From assembly GCF_910592395.1 (NCBI RefSeq), contig NC_088311.1, forward strand, positions 622,501-686,500: 64,000 bases of DNA, read 5' to 3'. The translations under genes were made by a program, and so were the position numbers. The DNA is from Lineus longissimus (Eukaryota > Nemertea > Pilidiophora > Heteronemertea > Lineidae). Of the stretch, positions 25,401-34,407 are shown piece by piece; position 1 is the first letter of the stretch, and the number at the start of each line of letters is the position of its first letter. The notes beneath the pieces were generated by a model. That model did not search any database. It was given only the letters and a program-made list of their open reading frames with translations, and was not told the DNA's origin.

Positions 25401-28320
25401 GAAATAAGTGCCATTTTTATAGTTGAATGCCGTCAAACTACATCATTTCTGATCGGGGATTGCAGATGTTAACCCTGTCTGCTCACATGCACCTCTCATT
25501 CAGTCATTGCACCCCCTTGAGAAAATGAATAATCACTACTCTGAACTTTAATGCAGTTCACTCTTGTGCTAGAAGTAAGTAAAGTTAATAGTACATGTCG
25601 TATGTGATCCTCGCATGTCACAGTCATATTGATTGTGGTGTAAGATGTTTAAAGGTATTCCTCCCATTTCCTGTGACTACTCCACATTGATCATCAAGCC
25701 CCTCTGTACGCTACATGAATGGTCTCCTCATTGGTCTCCCTCTCTGCATGTTCCAGCCATGTTTTCCATTGATTCAACTTCAGTAGACCCTAAAGTATAA
25801 GTTGCTTGATGGAACATTTTGAAGACGCCCATTTGACTTGAGCCCTTCTGAGGGTTCATCCCTTCATCCAAGTCTTGTCCCTGCACGTTCACTGTTGTTA
25901 TTTTGACTGCTGTTGTCAGGAATGAAGCCCACATTCCTACCAGAGGCACCTTGCAGTCCATATACCAGTGGTTCATCACCCTCACCCCCTCAATGGCCAT
26001 TTTCTCAGAAATCTTTGCCAACTTCATATCATCTCGTGTTGTGCAGTACGTGACAGTGATCAGTGAAATTGTCATTTTATTGTTGTTTTCAGTCTTTGGA
26101 TCTTCAGACAACATGAATAGATGTGGTTTCCATTCATTTAAACCTTGTCTATTAACATCCCTAAACAACTGGCATCAAACAGAGAAGAAAGAACTATTCA
26201 TTCTTACGGATTAGGCTACAAAAGTACGAGTCATGTATGGTTGTTTCTGCCAAGATAGTACAATCGTTGACTCCTTTGTTTCCTGTGAAAGAACCCTTAG
26301 AATGATTTGTTCAGTTAGATTATTAATCTTACGGTACAGCTTCATTGTCTTGACACTTAAAGTCACAATACTAATCCATATCCGTCTTGTTTCAGTATTT
26401 AACAAGATTCCTAAGTGGGAGACGAAGGAAGAAGTCGTCCACGACGTCACTACCTAAATCAAGTAAGTATATGCTCACATTCTCTTTATAGTATCTACAC
26501 ATATAAAGATGACTTAAACAGCCCTTCTATAAACTGCATATTCAATGTCAAGCAGAATGCACTCTGGTCCCTCTGTATTTATACACTCTCAATATCCTAC
26601 CCGAGTATTAGAAAAAGAATGTTACACGTCTCAACACTGAGTACATGATAACCACAAACGAACCACACATAATGGAAGGTGTCTCTATTGCTCTAAACCC
26701 TCTGGTGGCCAATCGGTGAATTTCCCATCTCTGTCTTAGGTTCACATAACGTTACCCTTTTAAATTACTGTGAGTATTCAAGCATGGCATGGAAACTTCC
26801 TGCAATTTTTGTGAATCTTCTTGTGTCCATTGTGGTTTATGTGAGCTCTGTCTGTCATGAGGTTTGTCCCAAGTTTGTCTCTTTGATCCCATGTCGCATT
26901 CAGTGAAAGATACCATGAGATGTTGAACTTTGACCTCATCAAGGCTAGATTATCTTAAGGCTTGTGTTCAAAATCACCTCTATCCATCGCAAACTTCTCA
27001 AGCATTTGACATTTCCCAATCTTTTCCATTTCGCCACCAACAGACACACCGGAGAATGGCAAGTGTGATGGTAGGTTAGATGTTGTCATTTATGTCTAAA
27101 GCACAGTCTCATTTAGCTTTGCACACTCCGGGATGAAAGTTCTCTCCAACTATCTTGTGTTGTTTTATGTTGTTTGCTTGCAATGTCTATCCCAAAAGCA
27201 AAGTCAGAGACAAGGTTTCCTCAATAGTTCGTGGATTGTCAAAACTTTGAGTTGGGATTAAGCATTTAGAAGCATTCTGTTTGAGTTTTTTGCCCCCCTG
27301 ACAGACGGTCCGGGTTATGACTTTTGTACCAGTGTTATCATATCTTTCTGTTATTCACTGGGTCATTTCATTCTGTTTCTGATAGTCAAAATGATTAATC
27401 TTTCATTTCAGAAAATATATTACTAGTATTCCAACATTTTGTACGTCTAACTTGTGTGTTGTTGTCTACTTGCAGTTGTCATCAAGAACCCCCAGGCTGA
27501 TGACTTCTCAAGCGTCTTCCACGAAACTGACGGCTCGGAGAAGTGTCATCGTGTCCATCCACAGGACAATGCTGTCCGCAACGGTGACATCCTGGGTGAT
27601 CTGTCCTTCATAGACGCCTCCATCGTCGACACGGATTTTGTGTCTGAGTATTGCCAGAACAACATGATGGTGGCCAATGATGGCATCAACACTTATAACA
27701 AGACCAAGATTCCACTTAACGTCAAGAACCGTTTCTCTGGATTTTCTGATCCTGGGGAAATAACGGAATCGGAATACAGTGATACCGAACTGTTCAAAAT
27801 GACGGACTATGATTCAAAACCACGGAATTTCATTGATCGCAAGCCGAGTACGATAAAGGAGGAATTGGAACAGGATGGTTACGAGGTACCGAGTCACCTG
27901 AGGACGCCGTCGCAGCGGAATCTGGTGGAAAATCAGGCCCCTGCGGAGAAAAACATTGTTGACAAAGTCCTGGGGCCCTTGGGCCTTCTACACAAGAAAC
28001 ACCCTCCATCATGCCAAAACCTGAGTAGCATTACAGAGGACAGCATCCTCGACGACTCTACGTTGTATAAGAGTACACCAAACCTGCAATATAATCCTCC
28101 CGCAGCACCCCCCAAGGAACCAGAGAAAAACAAACGAGACTCTTTCGGTCAGAGTATGCCAAATTTAGCATACATCAATGATGCTTATGAGCATGATTCA
28201 ATGGTGCCGAGCGATGCACAGAGACTCTTAGACAGGAACAGCATGCTGCGGAGGTCTGATTCAGATCCTGGCCGCAATCTCAACTGGCCAAAACGGGCAA
28301 GCAATTGCAGTGACTGTTGA
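922..28320 (+). CDS. ADGRL: Latrophilin-type adhesion G protein-coupled receptor (multi-exon)
   Basis: Coding exons: 922-1036, 1300-1492, 3158-3264 or 4555-4664, 6629-6655, 8149-8196, 17466-17785, 18071-18259, 18399-18738, 18880-19111, 19281-19404, 19581-19684, 19801-19903, 19996-20216, 20367-20433, 20672-20775, (optional 22391-22510, 23541-23603), 24245-24413, 24750-24893, 26396-26462, (27044-27070), 27476-28320. All phases agree, giving about 1181 aa. Domains in order: signal peptide (about 1-36), SUEL galactose lectin (about 45-138), Thr/Pro-rich stalk, HRM (about 205-265, with motif [10 protein letters not shown]), GAIN, GPS with CDHLTNFAV (cleavage expected between L552 and T553), seven membrane segments (exons 19581-24413), and a roughly 350-aa cytoplasmic tail. 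Latrophilins are surface receptors for teneurin/FLRT-type ligands with a tethered agonist that begins at the GPS Thr. No olfactomedin domain is seen, as is usual outside vertebrates. The tail ends CSDC, not a class I PDZ ligand. The start ATG at 922 is the first in the exon; the ATG at 946 ([10 protein letters not shown]) could also begin the signal peptide. Assignment to the latrophilin family is firm; exact isoforms are inferred. Confidence 0.93.
3158..3264 (+). CDS. ADGRL: Latrophilin lectin exon, version A (second half of SUEL domain)
   Basis: This 107-base exon, acceptor ccaacag and donor gtgaga, is entered in phase 2 and left in phase 1. It encodes [20 protein letters not shown] followed by [16 protein letters not shown]: the last four SUEL cysteines and the KYLEVxxxC strand. 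A homologous exon with the same phases lies 1.3 kb downstream (4555-4664). Because the length is not a multiple of three, both exons together, or neither, would break the frame, so exactly one is expected per mRNA. Confidence 0.88.
4555..4664 (+). CDS. ADGRL: Latrophilin lectin exon, version B (alternative second half of SUEL domain)
   Basis: This 110-base exon, acceptor acgctacag and donor gtatgg, is entered in phase 2 and left in phase 1. It encodes [20 protein letters not shown] followed by [17 protein letters not shown]. By eye it matches version A at 18 of 36 residues, with all four cysteines and KYLEV conserved, and differs at surface-type positions. If both exons were joined, version B would be read in another frame and hit a TGA. 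Known biology: SUEL domains of latrophilins take part in ligand binding. Inference: the pair gives two lectin surfaces. Confidence 0.85.
5231..5450. repeat. Tandem repeat, 44 bp x 5
   Basis: Five nearly identical 44-base units start at 5231, 5275, 5319, 5363 and 5407, each with ccttgtggtgactccacata and a cggtccttccc core. Units differ only at single bases (cacata/catata, cgtgag/catgag). Forty-four is not a multiple of three, so the open frames on the minus strand here are repeat artefacts. It sits in a latrophilin intron. Confidence 0.95.
6629..6655 (+). CDS. ADGRL: Latrophilin microexon (27 nt), acidic linker
   Basis: A phase-1 to phase-1 exon of 27 bases (acceptor tgctgcattag, donor gtatat) encodes [10 protein letters not shown] between the lectin domain and the Thr-rich stalk. 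It keeps the frame whether used or skipped. It is preceded by a cttcttctcttgc tract. Vertebrate latrophilins also have a small alternative insert after the lectin domain, so optional use is plausible. Confidence 0.6.
8149..8196 (+). CDS. ADGRL: Latrophilin small linker exon (48 nt)
   Basis: A phase-1 to phase-1 exon with acceptor catttgtttcag and donor gtatcc encodes [17 protein letters not shown], a Thr/Pro-containing piece that fits the stalk between SUEL and HRM. Skipping it would leave the frame intact. Confidence 0.55.
10083..10697. repeat. Minisatellite, 28 bp x about 22
   Basis: The unit gcaatatgctgtcgtcctct plus ggaggcag repeats about 22 times with scattered single changes (gga/gaa, aat/agt, tcg/ttg). 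Because 28 is not a multiple of three and the unit has no stop in any frame, long open frames appear in several frames on both strands (up to 264 codons). These are artefacts of the repeat and not genes. It lies inside a latrophilin intron. Confidence 0.96.
13793..13801 (+). other. Candidate 9-nt microexon in the stalk region
   Basis: Nine bases (ataattcag) lie between a strong pyrimidine-rich acceptor (cttctatgttccag) and a good donor (gtaatt). The phase would be 1 to 1, inserting DNS in place of nothing. Such short exons are hard to tell from chance; no family sequence supports it. Confidence 0.2.
17466..17785 (+). CDS. ADGRL: Latrophilin exon: Thr/Pro stalk and HRM domain
   Basis: This 320-base exon enters in phase 1 and ends in phase 0. 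It begins [18 protein letters not shown] and continues with a Thr/Arg/Pro stretch expected to be O-glycosylated. Then follows the hormone-receptor motif: [20 protein letters not shown], a [13 protein letters not shown] segment, and [12 protein letters not shown]. The cysteine pattern and the conserved W-P-x-T-x-x-G are those of adhesion-GPCR HRM domains. The region just after the donor repeats the exon end in degenerate form (see findings). Confidence 0.9.
18071..19404 (+). CDS. ADGRL: Latrophilin GAIN domain and GPS exons
   Basis: Exons 18071-18259, 18399-18738, 18880-19111 and 19281-19404 encode the GAIN domain. The helical part carries ETAKE-type segments such as [18 protein letters not shown]. 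The beta part has [16 protein letters not shown], then NPVCVFWDY, and finally GEWSPQGCS and [14 protein letters not shown]. The C-x-W / C / C-x-C pattern and HLT are the GPS. The base at the cleavage site is intact, so autoproteolysis and a tethered agonist starting TNFAVLMD are expected. Introns here are 100-250 bases and hold nothing else. Confidence 0.92.
19581..24413 (+). CDS. ADGRL: Latrophilin seven-transmembrane exons
   Basis: TM1 is in 19581-19684 ([20 protein letters not shown]); TM2 in 19801-19903 ([17 protein letters not shown]); TM3-TM4 in 19996-20216 ([18 protein letters not shown], then [15 protein letters not shown]); the second outer loop Cys-Trp and TM5 in 20367-20433 and 20672-20775 ([31 protein letters not shown]); TM6-TM7 in 24245-24413 ([36 protein letters not shown]). 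These match family B2 GPCR signatures closely. The third inner loop can take extra exons (22391-22510, 23541-23603). Confidence 0.94.
20582..20640 (-). repeat. tRNA-like fragment, probably a SINE remnant
   Basis: On the minus strand the segment carries GGTTAAAGATGTCCC, an anticodon-arm-like stretch, and GTCGTGGGTTCAAAACC, resembling the D-arm region and B box of a Leu/Ser-type tRNA. The acceptor stem is absent and it lies in an intron, so I read it as the head of an old tRNA-derived SINE and not a tRNA gene. Confidence 0.35.
22391..22510 (+). CDS. ADGRL: Latrophilin optional exon in the third inner loop (40 codons)
   Basis: This 120-base exon runs phase 2 to phase 2 (acceptor gctctctaaag, donor gtatga). 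It would insert a polar, Ser-rich segment ([20 protein letters not shown], then [19 protein letters not shown]) between TM5 and TM6. KRVS and KRLAS look like basophilic kinase sites. It can be left out without a frame change, since exon 20672-20775 joins directly to 24245 as K-AWIKGAV. Called from splice sites, phase and open frame; not from homology. Confidence 0.55.
23363..23450 (+). other. Possible alternative exon that ends the receptor in the third inner loop
   Basis: After the acceptor tttctgtttcag the phase-2 frame reads [20 protein letters not shown], then IAEKIDLS and a TGA. I find no acceptable donor before the stop, so if used it would be a terminal exon giving a receptor that stops after TM5. 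It may equally be chance: 28 open codons prove little. Confidence 0.15.
23541..23603 (+). CDS. ADGRL: Latrophilin optional exon in the third inner loop (21 codons)
   Basis: This 63-base exon is phase 2 to phase 2 (acceptor tgcatgtgcag, donor gtaaga) and would add [22 protein letters not shown] before the conserved AWIKGAV of TM6. The charged helix-like segment is typical of membrane-proximal loops. It is open throughout and skippable in frame. Confidence 0.55.
24750..26462 (+). CDS. ADGRL: Latrophilin cytoplasmic tail exons, membrane-proximal
   Basis: Exon 24750-24893 ([20 protein letters not shown] then [17 protein letters not shown]) follows TM7 directly. Exon 26396-26462 encodes [20 protein letters not shown], a basic Ser/Thr segment, and ends in phase 1. 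The intron between (24894-26395) holds a 107-bp foldback element at 25356-25462 and otherwise nothing recognisable. Confidence 0.8.
25356..25462. mobile_element. Small foldback element (MITE-like), 107 bp
   Basis: Perfect 13-base inverted ends (caatccccgatca at 25356-25368 and its complement at 25450-25462) enclose about 80 bases with a C-homopolymer. I find no target-site duplication. It lies in a latrophilin intron. Confidence 0.45.
27044..27070 (+). CDS. ADGRL: Latrophilin tail microexon (27 nt), probably optional
   Basis: Phase 1 to phase 1, acceptor cgccaccaacag after a long pyrimidine tract, donor gtaggt. It encodes [10 protein letters not shown] between the basic tail segment and the last exon. 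Without it, the last exon joins as [11 protein letters not shown]; with it, as [11 protein letters not shown]. Confidence 0.5.
27476..28320 (+). CDS. ADGRL: Latrophilin last coding exon (C-terminal tail)
   Basis: Entered in phase 1 after tctacttgcag, this 845-base exon encodes 281 residues to a TGA. It contains the latrophilin C-terminal signatures [20 protein letters not shown] and [16 protein letters not shown], and is rich in acidic and Ser residues. It ends [11 protein letters not shown]. Vertebrate latrophilins end in a PDZ-binding motif; that motif is not present in this exon. Confidence 0.92.
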
Positions 28321-30392
28321 ATGTTGGACTCAAACCATTGTGTTGTGTTGTTGTAAGTATGCTAGAATTGACTGGTTCAATATGAACTCTAGCTGAGGAA
28401 GAGGTTTGATGCATTTCTACTTGATTGAGCTTTCCCCTGCATGTGGTCTTGATTCATGTATCAACTCAGTCAGGTGATCTGAGGTAAGGCTGGATATGAA
28501 AATTGTGGGGACAGGGAGGTTGTACTATGTGACAATGATATAGTGCCTGGCCTAGCCCTGCTGGCTTGGGGTTTTGAGGAGATTTGGTTAGAATTGAAAT
28601 ACTAGTCTGTATACTTGTCAGGAAGAACACTTTATTGTGTCTTCTTTGCGACTGTCATGAGACCAGGCAGTCCCAAGCTGCCAGCCCCGGGCTCTGAAGT
28701 CAGACTATGCAAGGACTTCCCAGTTGAGCTCTGTGGTTGGTAGCTATGGTTGTGCCATAGACTGTTCTATAGAGAAATCAGAAAGTTGTCTCAGTTTGAT
28801 AATTATGTTTGTTTGTATGTGTATGTAAATGATATATCTGATGCCATATTTTGTACTGACCAATTTTGTTATAAAGATACCATGTTGAATATTTTGTGAT
28901 GTATGCCTCAAGTGAATTTCTGTTGAACATTGCTATTAAAGTAACTGTGCTAATATAGATTCTAGTATGCTACTCAAAGATTCAAAGCTTGACCATAACA
29001 AATTTAGTGCAGCAGGGCTTTATAGTAGTTATAAGCAAAAAGAAGCTGGCTTGTCAATTGATTTGATTATGTCAGGCCAGTTTAACAATGTATTATCATT
29101 AAGAAGTCCACACAAAAGTTTATGTGTCAAAAAACTTTTCATATTCAAGTGTCATTGAAAAGATTTCTAGTCTGTTATGTTACACTTCAGTTTTGTATAT
29201 GCTTAGATGGACTTCGGTTGAGCTCAAGTTGTACATGTTGCAGAAGAGTGATGGATTTTCAGTGAGATTCCATTATATCACTTGTCAAGTGAGTGATTAG
29301 TTCTTGTAAACAGCTTGAGGTGAGCTGTAGTAGACATCGGCCAGTGTCGCTTTCTTGTGTTCACAATACAATTGTGTAGCTTTAGGGTTTCATGAGATAT
29401 TTAAAGAAATTGTTTGTTTTGATGATTTTACCTTTTAGCTGTGTATATTTCAGTGTTAACATTTCATGAAATTTGGGCTTAGCCTGAGTGATAGGGACAT
29501 CCTGATTGAGATGAGGATTACACTCTTCTGGCAAAGGTACGATCCGCTCAGTGTCGGTTTGGTGCTTCTGAGGATGTTACTCTCGTGTCCTCTGCCACGA
29601 TCTGTGCACTAGAAAACAGATGCTCTGTTACATTTGTAAGATATTTTTATACATTTTGATGTTGTGTTTTTTGATTTCGAATATGTGTTGGTATCCGGTC
29701 AGCTTGTCCTCCAGGAGGAAGCTGGAAGACACTTGGCTTATATTTTTAACATCCTGGTACCTGGGCAATCATGTCATGAGATAAAGACAATGTTCGGCAT
29801 ATTGCCTGCGATACTTTTTACACAGTTTGGGAATTTTTGACAATCTTTTTCGCTGAAGTGTACTTAATGTTAAGTGTCCTCATGAAATTGATGTCCATTT
29901 TCTTATTGCTTTTGTGTGAGCAGATTATATCGCTACGTAAAGCTCATTTTAACAAACAATTTAGTCCTTGTACATTTCCAGGGTCCAATACATCGACTTT
30001 GACAACATGTTTGAGGATGTCAACTTGTTTCTTTAGGTATAATCTTGTATCTCAACTTTGTAAAGTTTTTGATGGGAACAAGGGTCCAAGATGCAGACAG
30101 AATGCTAAAATAAATGAACATGTATAGTACGAGTCTGGCTTTTGGGAATAGTCCCAGGTTTTCAATGACAAATGCTGTACGACTCCAACAGTTGGTTTGT
30201 GAAGACAGAATGACCATGTTAGTTGGCTGGCATGGAATCCTGCGACACATCTGCTGATTGTACCACAAGAGTCAATACTACTCTTCAGAGCGCTATATTT
30301 GTATGATGATGTTCACACGATCTACATTGTTTATGTACATTATTCAAATTCATATTCGTATAAAAATTTTGAATAAAATATTTGTATCAAAC
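28321..30392 (+). other. 3' UTR of the latrophilin gene with poly(A) signals
   Basis: About 2 kb of AT-rich DNA without exons follows the stop. AATAAA occurs at 30109-30114 and at 30372-30377, the latter followed by a T/G-rich stretch; an early ATTAAA-type signal lies near 28935. The most distal signal would end the mRNA near 30.39 kb. The frame at 28967-29158 looks like chance. Confidence 0.55.
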
Positions 30393-30639
30393 CTGACTTG
30401 AGAGATTTCTGTTGTGGCTAGCATAGCATAAGCAGACTGGTTGTGACTTCATGTTTGGTACATCCATGGATGCTGGTGACTTCTCCAAAATGGTTTAGCT
30501 GGCCAATAGGCCTACGTGACCTAGAGGGGCCAAAATATGGCATATCGTCCAAAATTGGCAATCTGGGCCCCAGCAGGGAAGGAAAGGGATGTAATAGCCA
30601 TGTGATGTCTCCCCTCTGTCATGTCTGTCTCTGTATGTC

Positions 30640-30757
30640 TAGCCTGGTACCACTGGCCACCGTCAGACGACGCTGTATTGATGGGACCGTCAATACAAAA
30701 GTCAAAATAGGTCAAACACAACAGCGTCGTCTGACGGTGGCCAGTGGTACCAGGCTA
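30640..30757. mobile_element. Hairpin MITE, 118 bp, with 37-bp perfect inverted ends and 9-bp target duplication
   Basis: The arms 30640-30676 and 30721-30757 are perfect reverse complements, beginning TAGCCTGGTACC and ending GGTACCAGGCTA. The flanks ctgtatgtc (30631-30639 and 30758-30766) are a 9-base direct repeat. A 9-base duplication with long terminal inverted repeats is typical of Mutator-like elements, so this is probably a non-autonomous MULE-type MITE. The perfect arms suggest a recent insertion. Confidence 0.8.
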
Positions 30758-30967
30758 CTGTATGTCTCCATGCCTTGGCCGAGAAAAGCGATTGTTTCGC
30801 TCCCTGACCTTTTCGCCCCCATTTTTTTCGCTCCAAATCGAAGTCGTTTCGCTCCCTTGGACTGTTGGGGATTGAGAAAGTACCCCGGGAAAGGACAAGT
30901 GGCAAAGTAGATGTGCTTTCCAGGGTTTTCAAATCTACAGAGAAGGAATCGTTTGGTCATCCGCAGT

Positions 30968-31768
30968 GTAATTGTTGGCAGGTCACTTGTCTTTCATTCC
31001 TTATCATTCGTCGGTCATCAAGAGTTTGATCCTCGGCAAGTCTATCTTCTCTTGCAGTCATATCATCAGTCATAAGCATCCATCTTTTGAAAAAAACTTT
31101 GAAGAAATCGGCTCAGTATTTTTTTCCAATTGCGGCCCAGAAGGACGGTGATATGGAGTGAAGAGTTGTTAAATCAGTCTTGGCTAATTATTGATGGTTA
31201 CATCCACAGTCATGCTGAGGAAATCAGGGGTTAATGTTCGCTGATCGCTTCTCCGGCCCTTACCTCATAGATGGATCAAGTTTCTTACTTTAGTTGGGGC
31301 AGGTTGTAAAAATAGGCCTATCTGTGACAGCTAGGTTGTGAACTGTCGTTTGCGCGGCCTGGTCGGGATGTCTACTTTCAGACAGGCCGGGTGTCAACAT
31401 TGTCTCTGTGGCAGGAAGACTGTGAAATGTCTTCTCTGTGATCACGTCGTCGAGGTGCCTCAACCTCAGGTAGGCCAGGTCACAATGATAGTCAGGCTAT
31501 AACAAAATAATGTCAGGAAGGTGGGAGACAGAGTTGCCAATAAGCACAAGAAACTTTTTAACACACAAGACTAAATCTGAAGATCGAAGACATCTGTCCT
31601 CTCTGTAGCAGGGTCAGGCGGTTGTGTCAGATCTACATTGCACAATTCTAGGACGAGACGGCGAATTCGATCGACCCTGTTCTTATATTGAGTGTTGACT
31701 GGTTCAATATATCAGATCCAAGAGTTAGGCCTATCGGCTCAGTGTCAGCAAGTAGGCCCTTTAGCAGT
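30968..31768. other. Repeat-island flank with no recognised content
   Basis: Between the left end of the island and the long arm lies about 800 bases in which I see no open frame of note, no tandem repeat and no clear inverted repeat. Confidence 0.4.
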
Positions 31769-32357
31769 TCAATGTGCTCATGACGTGACGAGAGCAAATC
31801 TCACGGGTGGGGCAGAAATTCGCCATATTGCTGACGTCATCGGCGCCAACAACTGTTTCTTTTGACCCTGCCGGAGTCTTTCAAACAATAAATGCTTGTG
31901 TCTGACCCTGCTGACCTCGATTTTGAAAAACTTTTAAAAAAAGGTCATTCGAACGTTAAATCAACTGCAAAGATAATCTTTTATATCACTGAGGTATATA
32001 CATACGATATGTTGAGAAAAATCTGTACAACTATCGAAATATACGATTACTTGGAACTATTTCGGCAAATCACTTTGCCACCTGCGCGACCTTGTCACTA
32101 TTGTGGCGCGCCCGTTTGCATACCGCGTATAAGAGGCGAATAAAATCTCCATTCCAACATGAAAGCCTTGACGGTTCAGCGCTGAAGGCGTTTGACTGTG
32201 GATCGGCTGGTCACGGATTCGACCCCCGGTGAATCTGCCGATTTTTTTCCCCCTTTTTTTCTTCTTCCTTGTCTTGTTATCTAATCATTCATGTACAGAT
32301 GTAATCATTTTCATTATCATCATTATCATACCCCGCACCCAAACTTTTCAAACTCCA
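31769..32357 (+). repeat. Left arm of long inverted repeat (about 590 bp)
   Basis: It pairs with 32753-33336 at high identity. It starts near caatgtgctcatgacgtgac, holds an 83-codon open frame (31892-32143) and a tRNA-like segment (about 32165-32240), then a pyrimidine tract and cattatcatcattatcatac. The spacer between the arms is about 395 bases. Confidence 0.8.
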
Positions 32358-32752
32358 GAACATACTTATTCCGGGCGTTCGCGTACATGAATTATGAGGT
32401 AGATGTATTGTTTCAATCATCGCAAATCTGCCTAAAACGGCAAGTTTTCTCAGGTACGGGTACGGCAGTGGCGTGTGTCTTATTCATTGAAACGACCTCG
32501 CACGGCCGGCACCGACATATATCGTCGTTGATGATGGAGAGAGCGGTAGCCGGTACATATTGAGCACAATTCACTAGCAGTTCAGTGTGCTCATGACGTG
32601 ACGAGAGCAAATCTCATGGGTGGGGCGGAAATTCGCAGCACATACTGATTATGGGCGTTCGAGTACTACCGAGGATGGTTCGAATCGGCAGCTGGTATTT
32701 TCGAGGATACATTGGGGAAAAATAGTATTAGTGTCGCCCGGAGTCAGTATGG

Positions 32753-33336
32753 GCAGTTTGAAAAGTTTGGGTGCAGGGTATGATAATGATGATAATGAAA
32801 ATTTTGACATCTGTTCATGGATGATTAGATAACAAGATTAGGAATAAGAAAAAAAAGAAAAAACTGCGGCAAATACGGGAGTCGAACCCGTGACCTGCAG
32901 TGCCACAGTCAAACACTCTTAGCGCTGAACCGTCAAGACATTCATGCTGTACAGGAGATTTTATTTGCCACTTATATGCGGTATGCAAACGAGTGCGCCG
33001 CAATTGTGACAAGGTCGCGCAGGTGGCAAAGTGATTTGCCGAAATAGTTCCAAGTAATCGTATATTTCGATAGTTGTACATATTTTTCTCAACATATCGT
33101 ATGTATATACCTCAGTGATATAAAAGATTATCTTTGCAGTTGATTTAACGTTTGAATGACCTTTTTTAAAAAGTTTTTCAAAATCGAGGTCAGCAGGGTC
33201 AGACACAAGCATTTATTGTTTTGAAAGACTCCAGCAGGGTCAAAAGAAATAGTTGTTGGCGCCGATGACGTCAGCAATATAGCGGATTTCCACCCCACCC
33301 GTGAGATTTGCTCTCCTCACGTCATGAACACATTGA
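32753..33336 (-). repeat. Right arm of long inverted repeat
   Basis: Reverse complement of the left arm, including the 83-codon frame (33212-32961) and a better-kept tRNA-like segment (about 32867-32945). Differences from the left arm are mostly single substitutions, and single-base indels in A-runs. Confidence 0.8.
32867..32945 (-). repeat. tRNA-derived segment in the inverted arm (SINE-like head)
   Basis: Read on the minus strand: GACGGTTCAGCGCTAAGAG resembles an A box/D arm, and CACGGGTTCGACTCCCGT forms a 5-bp T stem with a canonical TTCGACT loop and a B box matching GGTTCGANTCC. It is followed by ATTTGCCGCA. Related copies lie at about 32165-32240 (+) and 34731-34812 (-). The anticodon arm does not fold well, so I do not call a functional tRNA. 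Confidence 0.55.
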
Positions 33337-33504
33337 GGTTGCACTGAGGGCCCATCACTACCGGCAGATACCAAAATGCACATGGGGTCATCTCGGTGTC
33401 CCCACTGTGTAGTGCCCCCTGAACTGCTAGTGAATCGTGCTCATTATGTACCGGCTACCGCTCTCTCCATCATCACCGACGATATGTGCCGGTGCCGGTG
33501 TAGA

Positions 33505-33665
33505 AGTAGAAAATGTCCCCCTGGAAAAGTGTCCGGCTCTATTGTGTTCTGCTTTCTGGTTCTATTGAAGCCATGACCGTCAATAGCTCAGAGATTGAAG
33601 CGCATAATATAATCCTTTGTTCCCCGGACATTCTATCCTAGGACTTTTTAAACTTCTACACCGGT
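33505..33665. mobile_element. Probable nested foldback insertion in the island
   Basis: Compared with the related segment at 32385-32600, the copy at 33420-33780 (minus orientation) is interrupted by about 150 bases. The insert begins gtagaagtagaaaatgtcc and ends ggacattct...acttctac, that is, with imperfect inverted ends. This suggests a small element that jumped into an older repeat. Confidence 0.45.
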
Positions 33666-33992
33666 CGTGCGAGGTCGCTTCAATAAAAAAGACGCACGCT
33701 ACTGCCGTACCTGTACCTGAGAAAACGTGCCGTTTTAGGCAGATTTGCGATGATTGAAACAATACATCTACCTCATAGTTCATCAATTCTCATTTGACAA
33801 ACCCAGTGGACACATAAACTCAACTAACATGCAGCAATCGGGAAAACTTATACACGTACCAACTGTATACAGATAGCGCTCGAGCGTGTGACTACTGACT
33901 ATTGGAGTTGATTGGCGTTAGAAGAAGGAACTAGCTATAATTGGACCAACAGTAAATATACGTCAACGACCATGGCCAGCGTACCCCTTTAA

Positions 33993-34407
33993 CCGACCAG
34001 GCCGAATCAGTCCTGGCTGCTCCACCGTGTTGACAACATGATGAGAGTGATGAGACAGTCACAGCCAGGCCGCATCAATCTTCGCCGCACTGCCTAGTTG
34101 TTAATATGGCGAGAGAGATGAGACAATCACAGCCAGGCCAAATCAGTCTCGGCTGCTCTGCCAAGTTGTCTACATGGTGAAAGAGATGAGAGACAGTCAC
34201 AGCCAGGCCAAATCAGTCTTGGCTGCTCTGCCAAGTTGTCTATATGGTGAGAGAGATGAGACAGTCACAGCCAGGCCAAATCAGTCTTGGCTGCTCTGCC
34301 AAGTTGTCAACATGGTGAGAGAGATGAGGAAGTCACAGCCAGGCCGAATCAGTCCTGGCTGCTCCACCGTGTTGACAACATGATGAGAGAGATGAGGAAG
34401 TCACAAT
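33993..34407. repeat. Tandem repeat, about 68 bp x 6
   Basis: The motif gtcacagccaggcc recurs at 34058, 34126, 34196, 34264 and 34332 (spacing 68, 70, 68, 68), within units that also carry aatcagtc(t/c)tggctgctc and gagagagatgag. The first and last units share the variant ctccaccgtgttgacaacat, while the inner ones read ctgccaagttgtc. Confidence 0.9.

Noticed and set aside
32867-32945. Functional tRNA gene
   Set aside because: The T arm is good, but the anticodon arm does not fold, the acceptor stem is uncertain, and it is repeated within a transposon-like arm.
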